Assembly: GCA_007922225.1 (NCBI GenBank)
Contig: ML680086.1
Span: forward strand, 11,012,540-11,076,539
Direction: 5' to 3'
DNA length: 64,000 nt
Source: Emydura subglobosa
Lineage: Eukaryota > Chordata > Testudines > Chelidae
Shown: one piece after another, positions 37,435 through 50,141 of the stretch
Position numbering within the stretch: position 1 is the first letter of the stretch
How the letters are laid out: every line of letters starts with the position of its first letter
Notes under the pieces: generated by a model
Database searches by the model: none
What the model was told of the DNA's origin: nothing
The model's input: the letters and a program-made list of their open reading frames with translations, nothing else
Position numbers and translations under genes: made by a program

Positions 37435-38337
37435 ATTGTTGTGACTTTTCCCCATTTCTCTAAAGCACCTTCTTCAGTCAGTTTTGCCTACTTGCTTTGA
37501 AATGTTGTCAGTCTCCAACATCAATACGTATTTTCACCACCTGACTGCTGAAAACATAGCAGATCTGATCATGCAGCTGGATGCACGATAGTGTATAAAG
37601 TTAGAACAGGACAGTTGGCACTGTGCTTTAGACCAGGCCAATAGCATGCAGGTGTGCACACACAGACACGCAAAGAATGTGCCATGATTGTTACTCAATA
37701 CAGGGAGCACACCAGTCAGTCCTGTCTCTGATATTAGGGAGGAGTAACAATAAATTAGTGATGGGAAGGGAAAGCAAAGCTAAAAGAAGGAAGAGAAAAA
37801 ATCTAGAATGACATGGAATGAAAAATACTGGGAGTGTGTTGTAATGACAGACTTAGCATTTCTTTGCGTCCATTTAAATCATATTGTACCTCTAGTGCTG
37901 CATTTATTTGGATAGGCAGTTCGCAGAAAACTGAATTATGAGCTAAATGTTCAGAAGCGCACACATACTTGAGCCAGCTCACCTTGTGTACCCCATGTAT
38001 GTATGTAGACCCAGATATGAGCATAAAAAGTAACCTATATGCTTACCCAAACCAGGGCTTCTGTGTGCACAGCTCAAACACAACCTTTGGAATGTGTGGC
38101 TATTCTAGGCATTGCATACATGTTCTTGTACCTCTGGAAGAGCCAAATTTTGCCAGACTACGGGAAAAATGAGTGCCAAAAGCTGTATTCCAACCAAGGT
38201 AAAACTCTGCTACTTTGTTAACATTGGTGTATAAATTCTTAGCTACTTGAAAGGATTTCTCTCTTTGTATATCTGAGCAAGCAGTTCACTGATGTACCTT
38301 ACTTCATGTCCAACAATAATACTTCAACAGTTCCTTT

Positions 38338-38578
38338 TATCCAATGATCTCAGAGTCCTTTCAAACAAATCGACAAATGTTTAATAATTAAGATGCACAA
38401 AATACCTTGGAAATAGATTAACACCATTTATACCCATTTTACAAATGGGTAAATTGAGGAATGAGGCGATTAAGTGAATTGGCCAAAGTCGCAAAACAAG
38501 TCAGCAGCAAAAACGGGAATGAATCCAGCAGTTCTGACACCCCAGTCACCCTGCTGTAACTGGTACCATTAGATAGCA
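38338..38578 (-). repeat. MIR (CORE-SINE) relic
   Basis: Antisense MIR: acccattttacaaatgggta, then aattgaggaatgaggcgatt, then gtgaattggccaaagtcgca, then ggtaccattagatagcacc at the end. Confidence 0.82.
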
Positions 38579-38827
38579 CCTTATGTCTAGCCATCCCTCT
38601 TTCACCCCAATAACTCCTCCCCCGTAAAAATACTCACTTCTAGGGTACTAAACACAAGTTACAGTGATTTTTAAGAGAAAGAATATAGATATTTAATTTG
38701 TCCTCCTTCAAGTGTATTGAGCTCGTTGAGTGGGAAAAAAGCACAACATCCAGCACATAATATTCATAATGTAATCTGAATGTGAAGGCCAGAGTGGCAG
38801 GATTACAACAGTCTTGTTAAAATCCTT

Positions 38828-38851
38828 TCTTTTTTTTTTTTTTTTTTTTTT
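38828..38851 (+). repeat. Poly-T tract
   Basis: Uninterrupted run of 22 or more thymines. It could be an antisense poly-A tail, but no LINE or SINE body is recognisable to its right. Confidence 0.95.
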
Positions 38852-39749
38852 AAAGTCTCTCTTAATTCCTAGTCTTTCTTTTAACCCAAGTATATTTTGT
38901 TCAAACGCAGCAGCTTTTTTAATGCAACTGGATTAATTGCCTGCTCAGAAAATGGCTTGATTCTAAATTGTTCTAAATTGCCTTTAATACCTGTAATCTT
39001 TCCATTGTCACGTGGCACCACATGTATTATTGAAGGTTTCTATTATCAGGGCATGCTCTGGGTTCGTTCTCACTCTAACATTCAACATAGCAGGAGGCAC
39101 GAATTTGTGCAATGACTCATGCTGAGCGCGTCAGGCGCTGCTCCTAAAGGAAGGCTTAAAAATTGATGAAATCTCCACCAGGCTCACTGTACAGTTGATT
39201 TCATCTTGGGCAAGCTAAGAGATGAATTCTGCATTGCCTGCTTCACAACTCAAGAGTTTGTTGGTTTTTTTTTAAAGGATTATTCCATCAAACTGTTTTA
39301 TTTTGCCTGATCTCAACTGCTTCTTTGCTACAAAAGAGAGCTGTAACTATTTACCATTTCTTAACCCTCTGTCTGCTGTGTTATGCCTGTGGCCATCCTC
39401 CAGATCTGGTATGCTGCTCATTTGGTTGGCAAAGGAGATACCAGCAGCATCCTCCGACTTACTAACAGTGTGTAACACCTTCCCTGGTGCCCACAAAATC
39501 AGTGCTGACAGGTACAGAACACCAAACGGAAGACATATTTACACATCACACACAATTGAATTGCACCCACTTCTGTGGAAGAGAATGGCAACCAATCAGT
39601 TCTCAGTATGCTACAGAGAAGGGAAATTGAAAGAACCAGAGGGAAAACCTCTATACATTTGGGAATGTGGGGGTGTCATAGGAAGCTTATTGTTCATGGA
39701 ATGCAGATCGGAGCTCGGTTTATATGTTCTCGTACATGAGTCCTAAAGA

Positions 39750-40439
39750 GATCATCACAGGGTGTGTACCTGAACTACAGCACCCCCTTCTAGCTAAATG
39801 TAGTTGTGTAGGTAACACTTTGCCTCAGTTTCCCCTAATGTCATCAAACAGAGTGATGAGGCTTTACATAGGGAACAATGACCCTTCTGAAGGGTGTAGT
39901 TTATTAACCAAAGACCCAATGAAAATACAAGCAAGGCTTCACCCTACCATCTTAGCAAGTAGACAGAGCATCTCAGTTTAACTGTTCCCCTCTGGGTTCA
40001 GCCCTCCCCTCCAGCAGGGTTCTCTTGGCTTGGGTCCCTTCCCTGGAGTCAAGCATCTTACCACTGCCTGGGAAGAATCTTTCCATGGAGCCAGGGGACT
40101 GTGGGGCATAATCAGCTGTAGCTCTTCACTGGGGCAGCATGTCGTTCCTCACAGACTGGGCTTCCTGCCACTGTTTGGGAGTTTCCTGTCCCCTGGAGCA
40201 CATCTTCCAGGTCTCGTGCTCTCAAGAGTTCTCCTGCTCAGCTTCCCCCATAAACTCCTCTCCTGTAGAATTTCCTGTCTCTAGGACCAACCCCAGCTGA
40301 GCCCTGGTAGTCCTTTATCAGGCTAATTAGCTGTCAACCAGCCACGTAGAGATTTAATTAATTCCAGGTGTGCCTGGGTTGGCTCTTTCTGCTTCCCAGA
40401 AGCTTGTCACAGGCCCTGAAAGGGCCAACCACTGTGACA
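39750..40439 (-). mobile_element. Candidate solo LTR or LTR-like repeat
   Basis: A moderately GC-rich block. Read on the minus strand it starts TGTCACAGTGG at 40439, has a TATA-like CCTGATAAAGGAC near 40310-40323, and an AATAAA-like GGTTAATAAACTAC near 39897-39911. This order is right for an LTR. The outer end forms a hairpin: cttgtcacaggccct pairs in part with agggccaaccactgtgac. No internal retroviral genes adjoin. The distal limit near 39750 is uncertain. Confidence 0.45.
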
Positions 40440-40927
40440 GAGAGAAAATCACAAGGTATTTTATTTATGTACCTTAGGACTAATTGCTAGTCTTTGGTTC
40501 TAACGCTTCTTGGGATTTCCAACCGAACGCTTAACCAGCTAAGCAATTCCGCCCGCCTGCCACCAGTTCTCATGAACAAACAGTGATGGAATATCCATGT
40601 GGAGGGAAAACAGAGCTGTCCTCATTTCACGTCATGGAGGCAGATTCACAGCCCTGCTCCACTCCCTGCAACCTAAATGAGTGGGACAAAAGAAGTGGAA
40701 AACGCTCTTACCTCCACATCTAGGGATTCATTCCCCAGTGGACAGAGAGCCAGCTCCTTTGCTAGTAACCACCCACTGACCTTGCCCAGGGGCCAAAGAG
40801 AAGCAGCAAGGACATAGCTTAAATGCAGTCTGACCATATCCAGCTGGCAGAAGGTCTCTTCGGAACCACTGGCTGACACTGGGACAAAGCTGGGCAGAGA
40901 ATCTGAGCATCATAACTGCTGTGTGCT

Positions 40928-40989
40928 CACGCGCACACACACACGCGCACACACACACACACACACACACACGCACGCACACACACACG
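40928..40989 (+). repeat. (CA)n microsatellite with CG interruptions
   Basis: Runs of CA interrupted by cgcgca and cgcacgca units. Alternating purine-pyrimidine throughout gives Z-DNA potential. The Cys/Val-rich minus-strand ORF frames over it are artefacts. Confidence 0.97.
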
Positions 40990-42145
40990 TCACCCTGCGT
41001 GGAAGTGATCTTAACCACAGAAGAGAACCTGACCCATTATATTTAAGTGAAGTCACTAACATATTACCCAGCAACCAATGAGTAGCAAGAGAGTTACTCG
41101 TGCCTTGTAAGCTATGGAGATTCCATTCCTCCACATCAACGGCTTTATTTTCGGTAGGGCTTTTCTGGATGAACACTGCCTCAGGTGCTGTGCCATTTCT
41201 TACTGGACAAAAAGAAATCAACACTGTTCCGTTTTGGGCAACCACAGTCTGTTTCTGTTCTACCATGACATTAGCAATGAGGCGACAAGGAAGCAGATGA
41301 GCATCGACGTACAGAAACAGCCAGTGTTTTTAACAGATTTAGGCAGCTGAGCTCATTTCCACCCCATTAGGATCATCTGTAAGACAGGCCTACCAATGAA
41401 AGCATAAGAGATTAGTTTTCCCCTCACTGGCTTAAGCGATGCTCTGGGCACCAAAGTCCAGATTGTGACACTTTCCAGGGATATTGCAAAGTTTGTGCAG
41501 GGAACTGATCCATATTCTGATTTAAAATTTCTCAAGAAGGCCATTTTCACCTGGGTGTACCGCATACCAATAGATGAATGTGTCTTGCAAATTGTATGGT
41601 GAGAAAGCAGCAGCAGATTCTGATTAGGAATCCCTTTACTCAACAGGTGGGGAGGAAAGCTTAGATTCTCTGAGAAAAGACATGATGATACAATGCTTCA
41701 ACAACTACCCACACAGCTCACTTCCTTCACTTGCAGTCCAAGCAACCCCACTGAGAAACTTATACTTCCTCCTTTTTATGGTACGATTTCAAATATCAAT
41801 GAATTAATACAAAGGAAATAATCTGGCCCTAGTTGCTACTTTTTCCTCCCAATTGTTTATCTGGAAAAAGAGCAGAGGGTCAATTTGAAGGCTGGTTGTC
41901 CTCCAGCTGATTGTGATTTCTTTCTGGTCAGAGCAGACTGTGATAGAGAAGGAGGGCCAAGAAAAAGGCTTAGCATATTAAAATAACAATACCCACTAGA
42001 GGCGCTTCATCATTTGTTCCATAGATGGCTGTAATTTATCTCAAGCAGTAGCATAAGGTTTGAAATGTAGGTATTCTCTACAGCTGGAAGTTTCAGATGT
42101 TGACAGAGTGAATTCAGCTCTTTAATCTTCAAGATATATAAAATC

Positions 42146-42169
42146 TCACACACACACACACACACACAC
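42146..42169 (+). repeat. (CA)n microsatellite
   Basis: About 12 uninterrupted CA units ending in cg. Confidence 0.97.
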
Positions 42170-42569
42170 GTTAAAAGAACATTAGTATGGTTGCAAAGTC
42201 AAGCACTCAGAAATTAAGAATTGGTAGAACTAAGATCGCTTGTGCAACTTTAATTTTTATCTCTGGTGTTTATGCATTATGATATAGTCCTTAATTACAT
42301 GATCATATACCGCTATTTCAGTAGGCCCCCTTTCTCATTCAATACACAGGATGGACCTGCTCTTGGAAAGAATCAGGTATGTATAGTGAAGGAGGCTGCC
42401 ACTTGAGTTAATGGAGTAATAGATAACAGTAGTAGGTTGTCATCTTCTATGCAGAGCAGCACTAGAGAGAAATGAGACACTGCCAATGGATGACACAGAC
42501 ATTTGTTGACAGCAGAGAAAGAGATTCCAGAATCTTTGGGTCCATGCTAGGTTGTGAAGGGGAAACTCT

Positions 42570-43260
42570 TTTGCCCATTCTCCACCCAAGTGTGATAACA
42601 TCTACCGCATCCCTTTCAAGCTGTCTCTGTAACAGTCCTATTTCTTTCCCACCTGCGGTTTCTCACCCCAGTCCTAGTCTCCTATGCCAAGCAAGTACTA
42701 ATCTCAGCCTTCAGAACTCCCAATCTCCCCACCCTTAAATTCCAACTCTCCTTGTCTGCCCATTCCTAGTTCTACACTCACACTCAGCTCTTCATCCAAT
42801 CTGTCTCTTCCCCTCCCAGTCCCAATCTCCCTCCCTGGGCTCCTTGCGTAGTCTCCGTTCCTCCCCCCTTTCCCCTACCCCCAGCCAGGCTCCTTGTCCA
42901 GGTCTCTTTGTTCAGCCAGTCCCACTTCTTCCCCATGCCACGGCTCCCCATCAGATCTGTCTCCCCTTCACCACCACTGGTTTTCAGTCTCAGTCTCCCT
43001 GCCCAGCAAGTCCTAATCTCCCCAACATATGATTTCAACCTTTCCCCACTTACTGGCTTTCTCCCCCGTCCCCTATAACTCCCCCACTCCTAGTCTCTTT
43101 GCCCGGCCACTCCAAGTCTCCTACACACCTCAAAAACTTAACCTGGGTTCCCCTTTTCCTTCAGCACTCCTTCTCCCTAAACTTCTTCTCCTAGTCTAAC
43201 TCCCCATGTCCTCCAGCAGATCTAACTCTTGTCCCTTCCACACCTGAATCTCTCAGCTGC
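42570..43260 (+). repeat. Pyrimidine-rich imperfect tandem array
   Basis: About 690 bases strongly biased to C and T on the + strand. Imperfect units share ccagtcc/aatctccc words: gtcctagtctcctatgccaa near 42671, ccagtcccaatctccctccc near 42817, gccagtcccacttcttcccc near 42916, gtctcagtctccctgcccag near 42988, tcctagtctctttgcccggc near 43090. Unit length is irregular at about 40-100. It appears to be the inside of a larger dispersed repeat that continues to about 43800. Confidence 0.7.
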
Positions 43261-43800
43261 TTCCTTCATGGTGGCTGAGCCCAGCAGGATGTCATCGAGA
43301 GGAGGGGAGAAAAAGGCTCAGGTGCCTGGACCAGGATCCAGCAAGGTATTTGGCAGCCCAGAGCTGTAATTGCAGGGAAAGTCCTGCTCTGTCTGGGCAG
43401 GAGCATTCCCAGCACAGACAATCTTCAGCAGGTTTAGGGGCTGACTTCTAAACAACCTCTACTGAGCATGTGCAAACTGTTATTTTTCAAAGGCTTATAA
43501 TTTCGCCAAAGATTAGTGGATATTCATGGAGACAGCAAAAGGCACATCATCCCTGACACAAAGGCCACCCAAGCCAAATTTCAAGTCCCTGCTCCAAAGC
43601 ATGGAGGCTCGAGGAGTATTCAAAGAAAGTGCTGCCTTTTTTTTTTTTTTTTAAATCCATGGACAGAACTTCTCTTTCCCTAGTCTCGTTCCCAGAAAAG
43701 GCTGAAACATTTTGGCTGAAATTTGTTCAAAAACAGTCAGCCTGAGGTAATGGAAAATTTCAGCCTAAATAGTTAAAGTTTCTCCAAATTATAAGCCATT
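43261..43800. repeat. Probable distal part of the same dispersed repeat
   Basis: Text such as actgagcatgtgcaaactgt, caaaggcacatcatccctga and tttggctgaaatttgttca is, from memory, a dispersed turtle sequence. A 16-base poly-T tract lies at 43637-43652. No coding capacity and no recognised ends. Confidence 0.4.
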
Positions 43801-43931
43801 GAAGACAGGATCTTATCATGGGAATCATCTGGAAACCTTAACACGGCTGCATATAATAGGTTCTTCGCCAGCTTCTGCATTTAGCATGTTCCTGGGGTTA
43901 AGGTGCTGGACAGGGATTTGGGATATTTTGA

Positions 43932-44141
43932 CCTTGTCTACACTGATGGTGGTGTGTGACAGTGAAAGGCTTCACACTGGGGAGGCAGTGTGGTAGATGG
44001 GGGAGGCACTGTTTGGATATGTACAGAGCACTGTAGGATATATATCCCTAGGGTTCTGGTGTGTCTTTACTCTACTCACTTAAATAATCCCTCATCAACT
44101 ACTCTACTCTACACATCACTGTAGTAAGTGTGGACACAGCC
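43932..44141. mobile_element. Possible small MITE
   Basis: The left end ccttgtctacact and the right end agtgtggacacagc are imperfect inverted repeats enclosing 210 bp without coding potential. ...TTGTCTACAC ends are frequent in reptile hAT-like MITEs. Target duplication not evident. Confidence 0.42.
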
Positions 44142-47100
44142 TTCCTAGGAGTATGTACACCACCTACCACTATGGTGCCTTAATATTGGTTGGGATAGCT
44201 ACACACCCCTGTAAAACAAGTAATTAAAAATACAGGATTGAAGTGCACTGGCAACTTAAGACTACAAAGTGTTGTAAAACCCAAGTGCCAATCCATGTCA
44301 AAACTGTGGTATGATGGAGCTATGTGGGGAAGCTTGCAAAACAATTTATTACATTATCTCTGGTTCCAATGAGAGTACTAGTCCTTTATTTTTTATACAC
44401 TTCACGTTCACATGTACAGGACTTTTTAAAAAAAACAAACCACACCATGCACTAACTGGCTCTCAGTAACCAATCAGATTTTAGGATATAGATCAAAGAG
44501 GGAAAGAACTGTTCTTGTTTTGAGAAATTCAGAGGGTATAGTTGCCTTTTCTCTAGCGTAGACGTTACCAGCCATATGAAATAGCACAGAAGCATCTAAT
44601 CAAATCCCAACAGCTTTGGGAAGAGTTAGGTGCCAGTATATGAATCAAAAAAAATTCTCCAGTGAGAGCAGTTTATTGATTTGTATATTTCACTCTCTTT
44701 GGGATTATTGTTCAATTACTTTTATCCTCTGAGATGAAAGTAGTTGAGTACAACATCAAAAGCAGATAAAAAGTCGCATGTTTCAATTTTTCTTTCAAAT
44801 TTGCATAATATCCTTTACAGATCCGATTTTCAAGAGAGCAGCATGAGAGTAACAATGAAGGGTAAACTTCATCAGGCACACTGCTAATCTACATCTCTCC
44901 GACTCCTCTGGCTGAAATTAACATCTTCTCAACAAAGTATTATTCCTGAGCAAATGACAATGTGCAAGAACCACTTGACCACAGCCCTTTCAATCACGTG
45001 AGCACTTGCAGATTGTTGTTGATTGAATTAGTCAATTAATTCACCACTTGCAAACATTTTACATAGTGTATCATTCACAGTACTAACCTATAGCCCCATT
45101 AGAGAGCATGAAGTGTGATTGTGTAAGGAAAGAGACCATAGAAGTGACATTTTGTTGTTCCATATTTAGTCTCCCTTAAAAGCCTTCTGGCACTTTGCTT
45201 ACAAGTCAAAACAAGATTTTATTTTATGTTATTTATTTATTTTGCTAACTGCAGAGTCCTGCTAGCTCCACCTACTACATACAAAACAAGCTGTTTTCTT
45301 TCTATTCCATGCAGTGTCACCAACAGCATCTGCAATTAGAATGTAGCTATCTAGTTTGTTAAGAATGCACAAGGTGAGACTAAATACAGTTTCCTCTTCC
45401 TTAGGTATTTGCTTCTGCAGGACTGACAGCAGTGATGTGCTGTCTTAGGTTTGTATGTCAGCAAATTAAAATGAATTCAATTCCAAAAATAGGGAGGGCT
45501 AAATTCTCCAAACTCTGAAGTACAAAACTGTAATCATATCCCTTCCTATTCAAAGGAACTCAAGTTTTAGTAACATATTGTGTATTAAATAATTACCAAA
45601 AGAACTTAAATTAATTTTGTCCATTACTGAACTCCAGCCAATGGTGGGGAGAAATGTAGCAGTTGTTTAACGGGATATGGCAAATCTACACAAAAGTTTA
45701 GTCAATAAAAGAAGACTTCTATACACAATTAAAACTATTGTATGGGGGAAATGTAGATCAGCAGAATGTGATTGCCCATGTTTGAGTATAGCCTTGATGC
45801 TAAGACACCAGGCCAAATGACACCATCATGGTAGGTAGCTGTTCAGGGTGAAGGTCCAGAAAACTAATTTTAGCCAAATAAATGATTATTCCCATTTGCT
45901 TATTTGTGGAATGTGTATTTCCTCATTTACACAGACAAAGTAACCTGGTTAACACACAAAAGGGGTCAGACCTCATGACTTCATGATATTTATGATTCTC
46001 TAAGGTTGTGTAGTAGTAGGTTGCTTCTTGGGGTTGAGTAAATGCTTGTATTCACAGGAATAGAAACTGTTTTTGGATTATGCAGAAGAAAGATTTACTT
46101 ATAGGTTTGACAAAGAAGACCCCTGGAACTTTCAGGGGATATGGAAAAATCAAATCCATAGTAGCTAGGCTTCTCCTATAATTGCACTATTTACATGGTA
46201 CCCTTTTTTCCCTTAGCAACAGGCTTATGTTAAATCAGAAGCTTGCAAAATATATTCTAAGCAAGGCTAGCCTGTAAAGTATGTTGTTTTTCTTTTAGCT
46301 ATATAATTGCAATGGAAATTCAGTCATGAATATTATTAAACTTTAGAATATTGGTTCTAGGGACAATAGATTTTACCCATAGAAATATTAGTGCCCCACC
46401 ACAACATCAAAACAACCACTTTAAAACTTGCAGCAGCACATTTAAAGTCCATTAGTATGTGATTTCAAATGTCAGACTTTGGGTATGACAGCCAAATTCC
46501 TAGAATCAATCACCCAAAGGGAATTATTTCACTCAGAAATTATGTGAAGAGAAACTAGCTGAAAATAGGATACAGAAAAATGTAAAACAGCTTTACAGTG
46601 TAACAGCTATCTAAATAAGCCTATACGTTATCACATTTTCTTAATTGGCTGATACAGTTACAGACAATTTCTTCTCCTACAGAGGGGCAAATTTGGAATA
46701 CCGGTGTCTGATCTGCCCCCACAAAAAACAAACAAAAAAACACAACTGCATGGGAAACCTTGGATTGGGCAAAGCCAATATTGGGTAACTGAATACTAAC
46801 TATGTACTGTGGGCTGGCAAATATGGAGTTTGCTACACATAATACATCAGTGGGTATTTGCAGATGCAATTTGCCAATGCAACTTAGATGCCAATTTTTT
46901 AAAAAAACCCACAGTATTATGGATTCCATTTTCAAATATTTGGGTTTATTCATGTGCAAAGTAATCAAAACCAAATAAACAGGGAGTCTGAATTTCTATT
47001 GGGAGAAATCCAGCCCTGTGCTGCACTTCCATGGTGACTAAACATAAGGAATCTTTCTCTTCCACAGAAACAGCACGGTAGGTTCTCTTCTTAGTGGTCA

Positions 47101-47249
47101 AGCATTACTGAAGGGGTATGTGGACTTCTGGCTGGCTGAATTTCCATAGTCCCATGAAAGTTACTAGAGGATGTCATGAGCCCTCAAGCTGGCTCAATTT
47201 ATATGCTGTGGTCTGCAGCTTTCATGTGTTTCTGCTGTTCAAATGATAT
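44142..47249. other. Intron sequence, nothing recognised
   Basis: AT-rich tract with no recognisable repeat family, tandem array or domain-bearing ORF. The minus-strand 117-codon ORF at 46621-46974 has no family resemblance. Confidence 0.45.
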
Positions 47250-48130
47250 GTTAAATGCACCCAGTAAGGGATTTCCCTTACGTTGCCCTGAGCACTCCTG
47301 CCCTATGGTTACAGGAGGAATCATGTACTGTTCATGAAGCTAGCCCTCTTTGTTACACCCCTCCCTCCTGGGTACCTCCTGTCACACGTCCAGTCAAGTG
47401 CTCCCTCTTGGCCGCTCACCAAACTGCCACAAAGGGATCCAACCACTGGATCCTGTGTGTTTTTAGCATAGAGAGTCTGAACAGAATCCAGGCACTGCCA
47501 CTGTCCTGGGGCTCTCAGGCGGCAGTTCCTCCATCTAGTGCTGCCTCCTGAAAGCTGCAACTCAGTCCCCTGCCTAGCCCCTACAGTGAGTGCTCAGTCC
47601 TCAGATTTCCCCATAGCTCCAACACACCATCTCTCAGAATCCCACCGAAGATGCGAGTCTTCTGGGTTACAGATGAACTCTCTCAGGGGGCACATAAGGT
47701 GTGGCACATAACACATAAAGATTTTACACAGGACTTGCACACAGCATTGCTCTTAATCACACAAGAAATGTGCAGATTATGCAAAAATAATAAACTCTAC
47801 ACCCATTTCCTTCCCTCCCTCCATTTCCTCACAACTCCAGAGCATCCTTTGGGCTGTGTCAGGGTCATCTGAGGCCTTCCAGAATCCTTCTGTTGCAGTG
47901 CATGGCTTGTGTGCCGAAACATGAAGCCTTCTTCCCCCAGCTTGGCTATTCTGACCTTGGCTGGGTTCCTCTCTTTCCCGTCCCCTACCCAAACTTCCTG
48001 GGCATTTTTCTCTGTCTTCCTCCTGTGATACCTTTTATAACCTTCAGCTTAGTCACTTGTCTCTTTGTCCTGCTTGGGGAACTTTCACTCTCCAAATCCT
48101 CGGCCTCCTGTTGAGGGACATTGGAAAAAA
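47250..48130 (-). mobile_element. Candidate LTR-like repeat
   Basis: GC-richer block than its surroundings. On the minus strand it has a TATA-like GGTTATAAAAGG near 48033-48044. The module cagaatcccaccgaag...gagtcttct at 47635-47661 recurs as cagaatcccaccaagg...gagtcttct at 61874-61901, so both blocks belong to one family. No internal retroviral coding sequence. Ends unresolved. Confidence 0.45.
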
Positions 48131-49700
48131 CTGTTTTTCCTAGTTTGTTCTTCCTAGGTGAGACCTATTCAGGCGCGAACAGTCCTTAATGATTGGGTAT
48201 TGTTAGCCCTATATCACTACACATTGGAATATCAGTCCAATGTAGAGGCAAACAGAGACCACAGAAAAAACAACTAGCCTTTACCTTCAAAACTGAGTTT
48301 GCAGCTTAGTAAACACATATACAGAAAGTTCATGATCTCAGACAGAATTCATAAAATGTAAATAGTTAGACTTGCAAATCCTCAGAAGGTGAGTGTATAA
48401 GATTAGATAGAAAAGGCAAATGTCTATATTGTGATTTCTTCCCCTCACAGTTTAAGATGATCCAAGGATTTCTGATCTGGTTGGTCACATCTGGTTTCCA
48501 CTAACCCATAACATCCATTGGTGGCTGATGCACTAGCAATGATATTTTCTTGTTTAAATAGGAAGGAGCTAAAACAGTCTAGTGGCTGGAGCCCAATTGA
48601 AAGGGAAGGAGAATGCAGGATGAAGGACAATGAAGAAAGAGGCATCGACCCAACACATTTCTCATGTTCCCACTTGAACATGAAGAACCAGTACTGATCA
48701 AAGCAATGGAAAAAAGCATACTATAGTCTTCCAAGTGCATGCAGGAATGTATAGGCAAACATAGGCCGGTATATAGTAGCGTTTTCTTCATGATTCACTG
48801 CATAATTTTTATAACCACCCTGGAAGATAAATCACATATGCATAATGAAAGAGCAAAATGGCTGATCCATAGATTTAAGAAAATTCAGCCTTGGGAGAGC
48901 TATACGATTGATATATAGGATAAAATGATGCCCTCACCTTTTATTTTAAACAGTTGTATATATCTGATCAGATCTTGTTTTAATGCCAAACACATCTCAT
49001 AATATGCACGTTGATATACTAATGGAAATAGCAACTCAAACACTTACCAGCACAGTACAGTAACGACGGAGTTATATATATGGAATCACACCAAAATTGT
49101 TAACTAAAGCTATGAAAATCACATCACATCTGGTTTGGGGTTTTGTTACCAACTTAAAATTCAAACCAAGGCCTTCACAAAATTTTTGAGGGCCACTGAG
49201 CCAAGTTTCAAGTTAACTTGTTCCAATTTGTGGTTTGGAATGCTATATAAGTTGCTTTTTGCAGTTTTTAATGCAATACCAGCTGAAACTCAGTAGTTCT
49301 GCTGCAAAACCCAATTTAGGAGCTACAAGCCCCACATAGATCAACAAGAATATTGACCCAAACCCCTGAGAAGTGAAACCCATTGGCTCTCCTGGTAACT
49401 GGAATGGAATTAGTAAGGATTGCTCAGAATCATCCAAGTTTCTTTACGTTGCCACACCGGAGACTCAGGTTTCATCTCATTAAATAGCGGGAAAATGAAA
49501 TAAATTTGCCTGGAGTTGTAATATCTTGACCATCAGACTACTATAATAATATTATCAATTTAAGAAAATATACATAAAGATAAAGTAGGCATATTGTGAT
49601 TTATAGAAGTGGAGTCTAAGGCAAGTGTCCTCAAACTGAGGTCTAATGTACACTACATCTAAAACCCAAAAGTACTTGGTGCACAACATTCCCCATTTTA

Positions 49701-49862
49701 ATGAATGCTATACAAAGGACTGTCTGCAGTGTTGTTGCAGCTGTGCGGTTCCAGGATATGAGAGACACAAGATGGATAATATCTTTTATTGAACCAACTT
49801 CTGCTGGTGAGGAAGACAAGATATTACCTCACCCACCTTCTCTCTGATATAAAGGATTCTCA
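49701..49862. repeat. Dispersed repeat arranged as a hairpin
   Basis: atatgagagacacaagatgg plus ataatatctt (49756-49785) is an imperfect inverted copy of aagatattacctcacccacc plus ttctctctgatat (49818-49850). Between them is ttttattgaaccaacttctg. I recall the single-copy motif (GAGAGACAAGGTGGGTGAGGTAATATC, then TTTTATTGGACCAACTTCTG) as a very common turtle repeat. Here two copies of its start face each other. Its transposon class is uncertain. Confidence 0.65.
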
Positions 49863-49980
49863 TTGTAATACTATGATTTAAACCAAAGTGTGGCAAGTAT
49901 AGCCTGTAGTACATGCACATGCTTAAAAAACCTCCACAATTATAGTTCCAGATTTGATCTAGATTTCCTATGTGATATAT

Positions 49981-50141
49981 TAGGGCTTATCTACATAATG
50001 CATTAATTCACACTAGCGGGGTATAAATTCTAGCATACACTAGCATGTTTCACATTAATTGGATCCTGCTGGCTCATACTAAAACTTCCCTAGGGCACAT
50101 AAATGAAGTCCTGTTCAAACACACCCTGTAGATAAGACCTA
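49981..50141. mobile_element. Small MITE with TAGGGCTTATCTACA ends
   Basis: The left end agggcttatctacat and the right end ctgtagataagacct are inverted repeats around 161 bp with no coding content. They match the AGGGCTTGTCTACA-type ends of hAT-like reptile MITEs. Confidence 0.68.

Noticed and set aside
40728..41266. Minus-strand ORFs with long Cys/Val runs, superficially a cysteine-rich protein
   Set aside because: The runs are the translation of the CA/CG microsatellite at 40928-40989.
40928..42169. CRISPR-like regular repeats
   Set aside because: The only regular short repeats are CA microsatellites in a vertebrate intron. There are no spacer-repeat units or cas genes.
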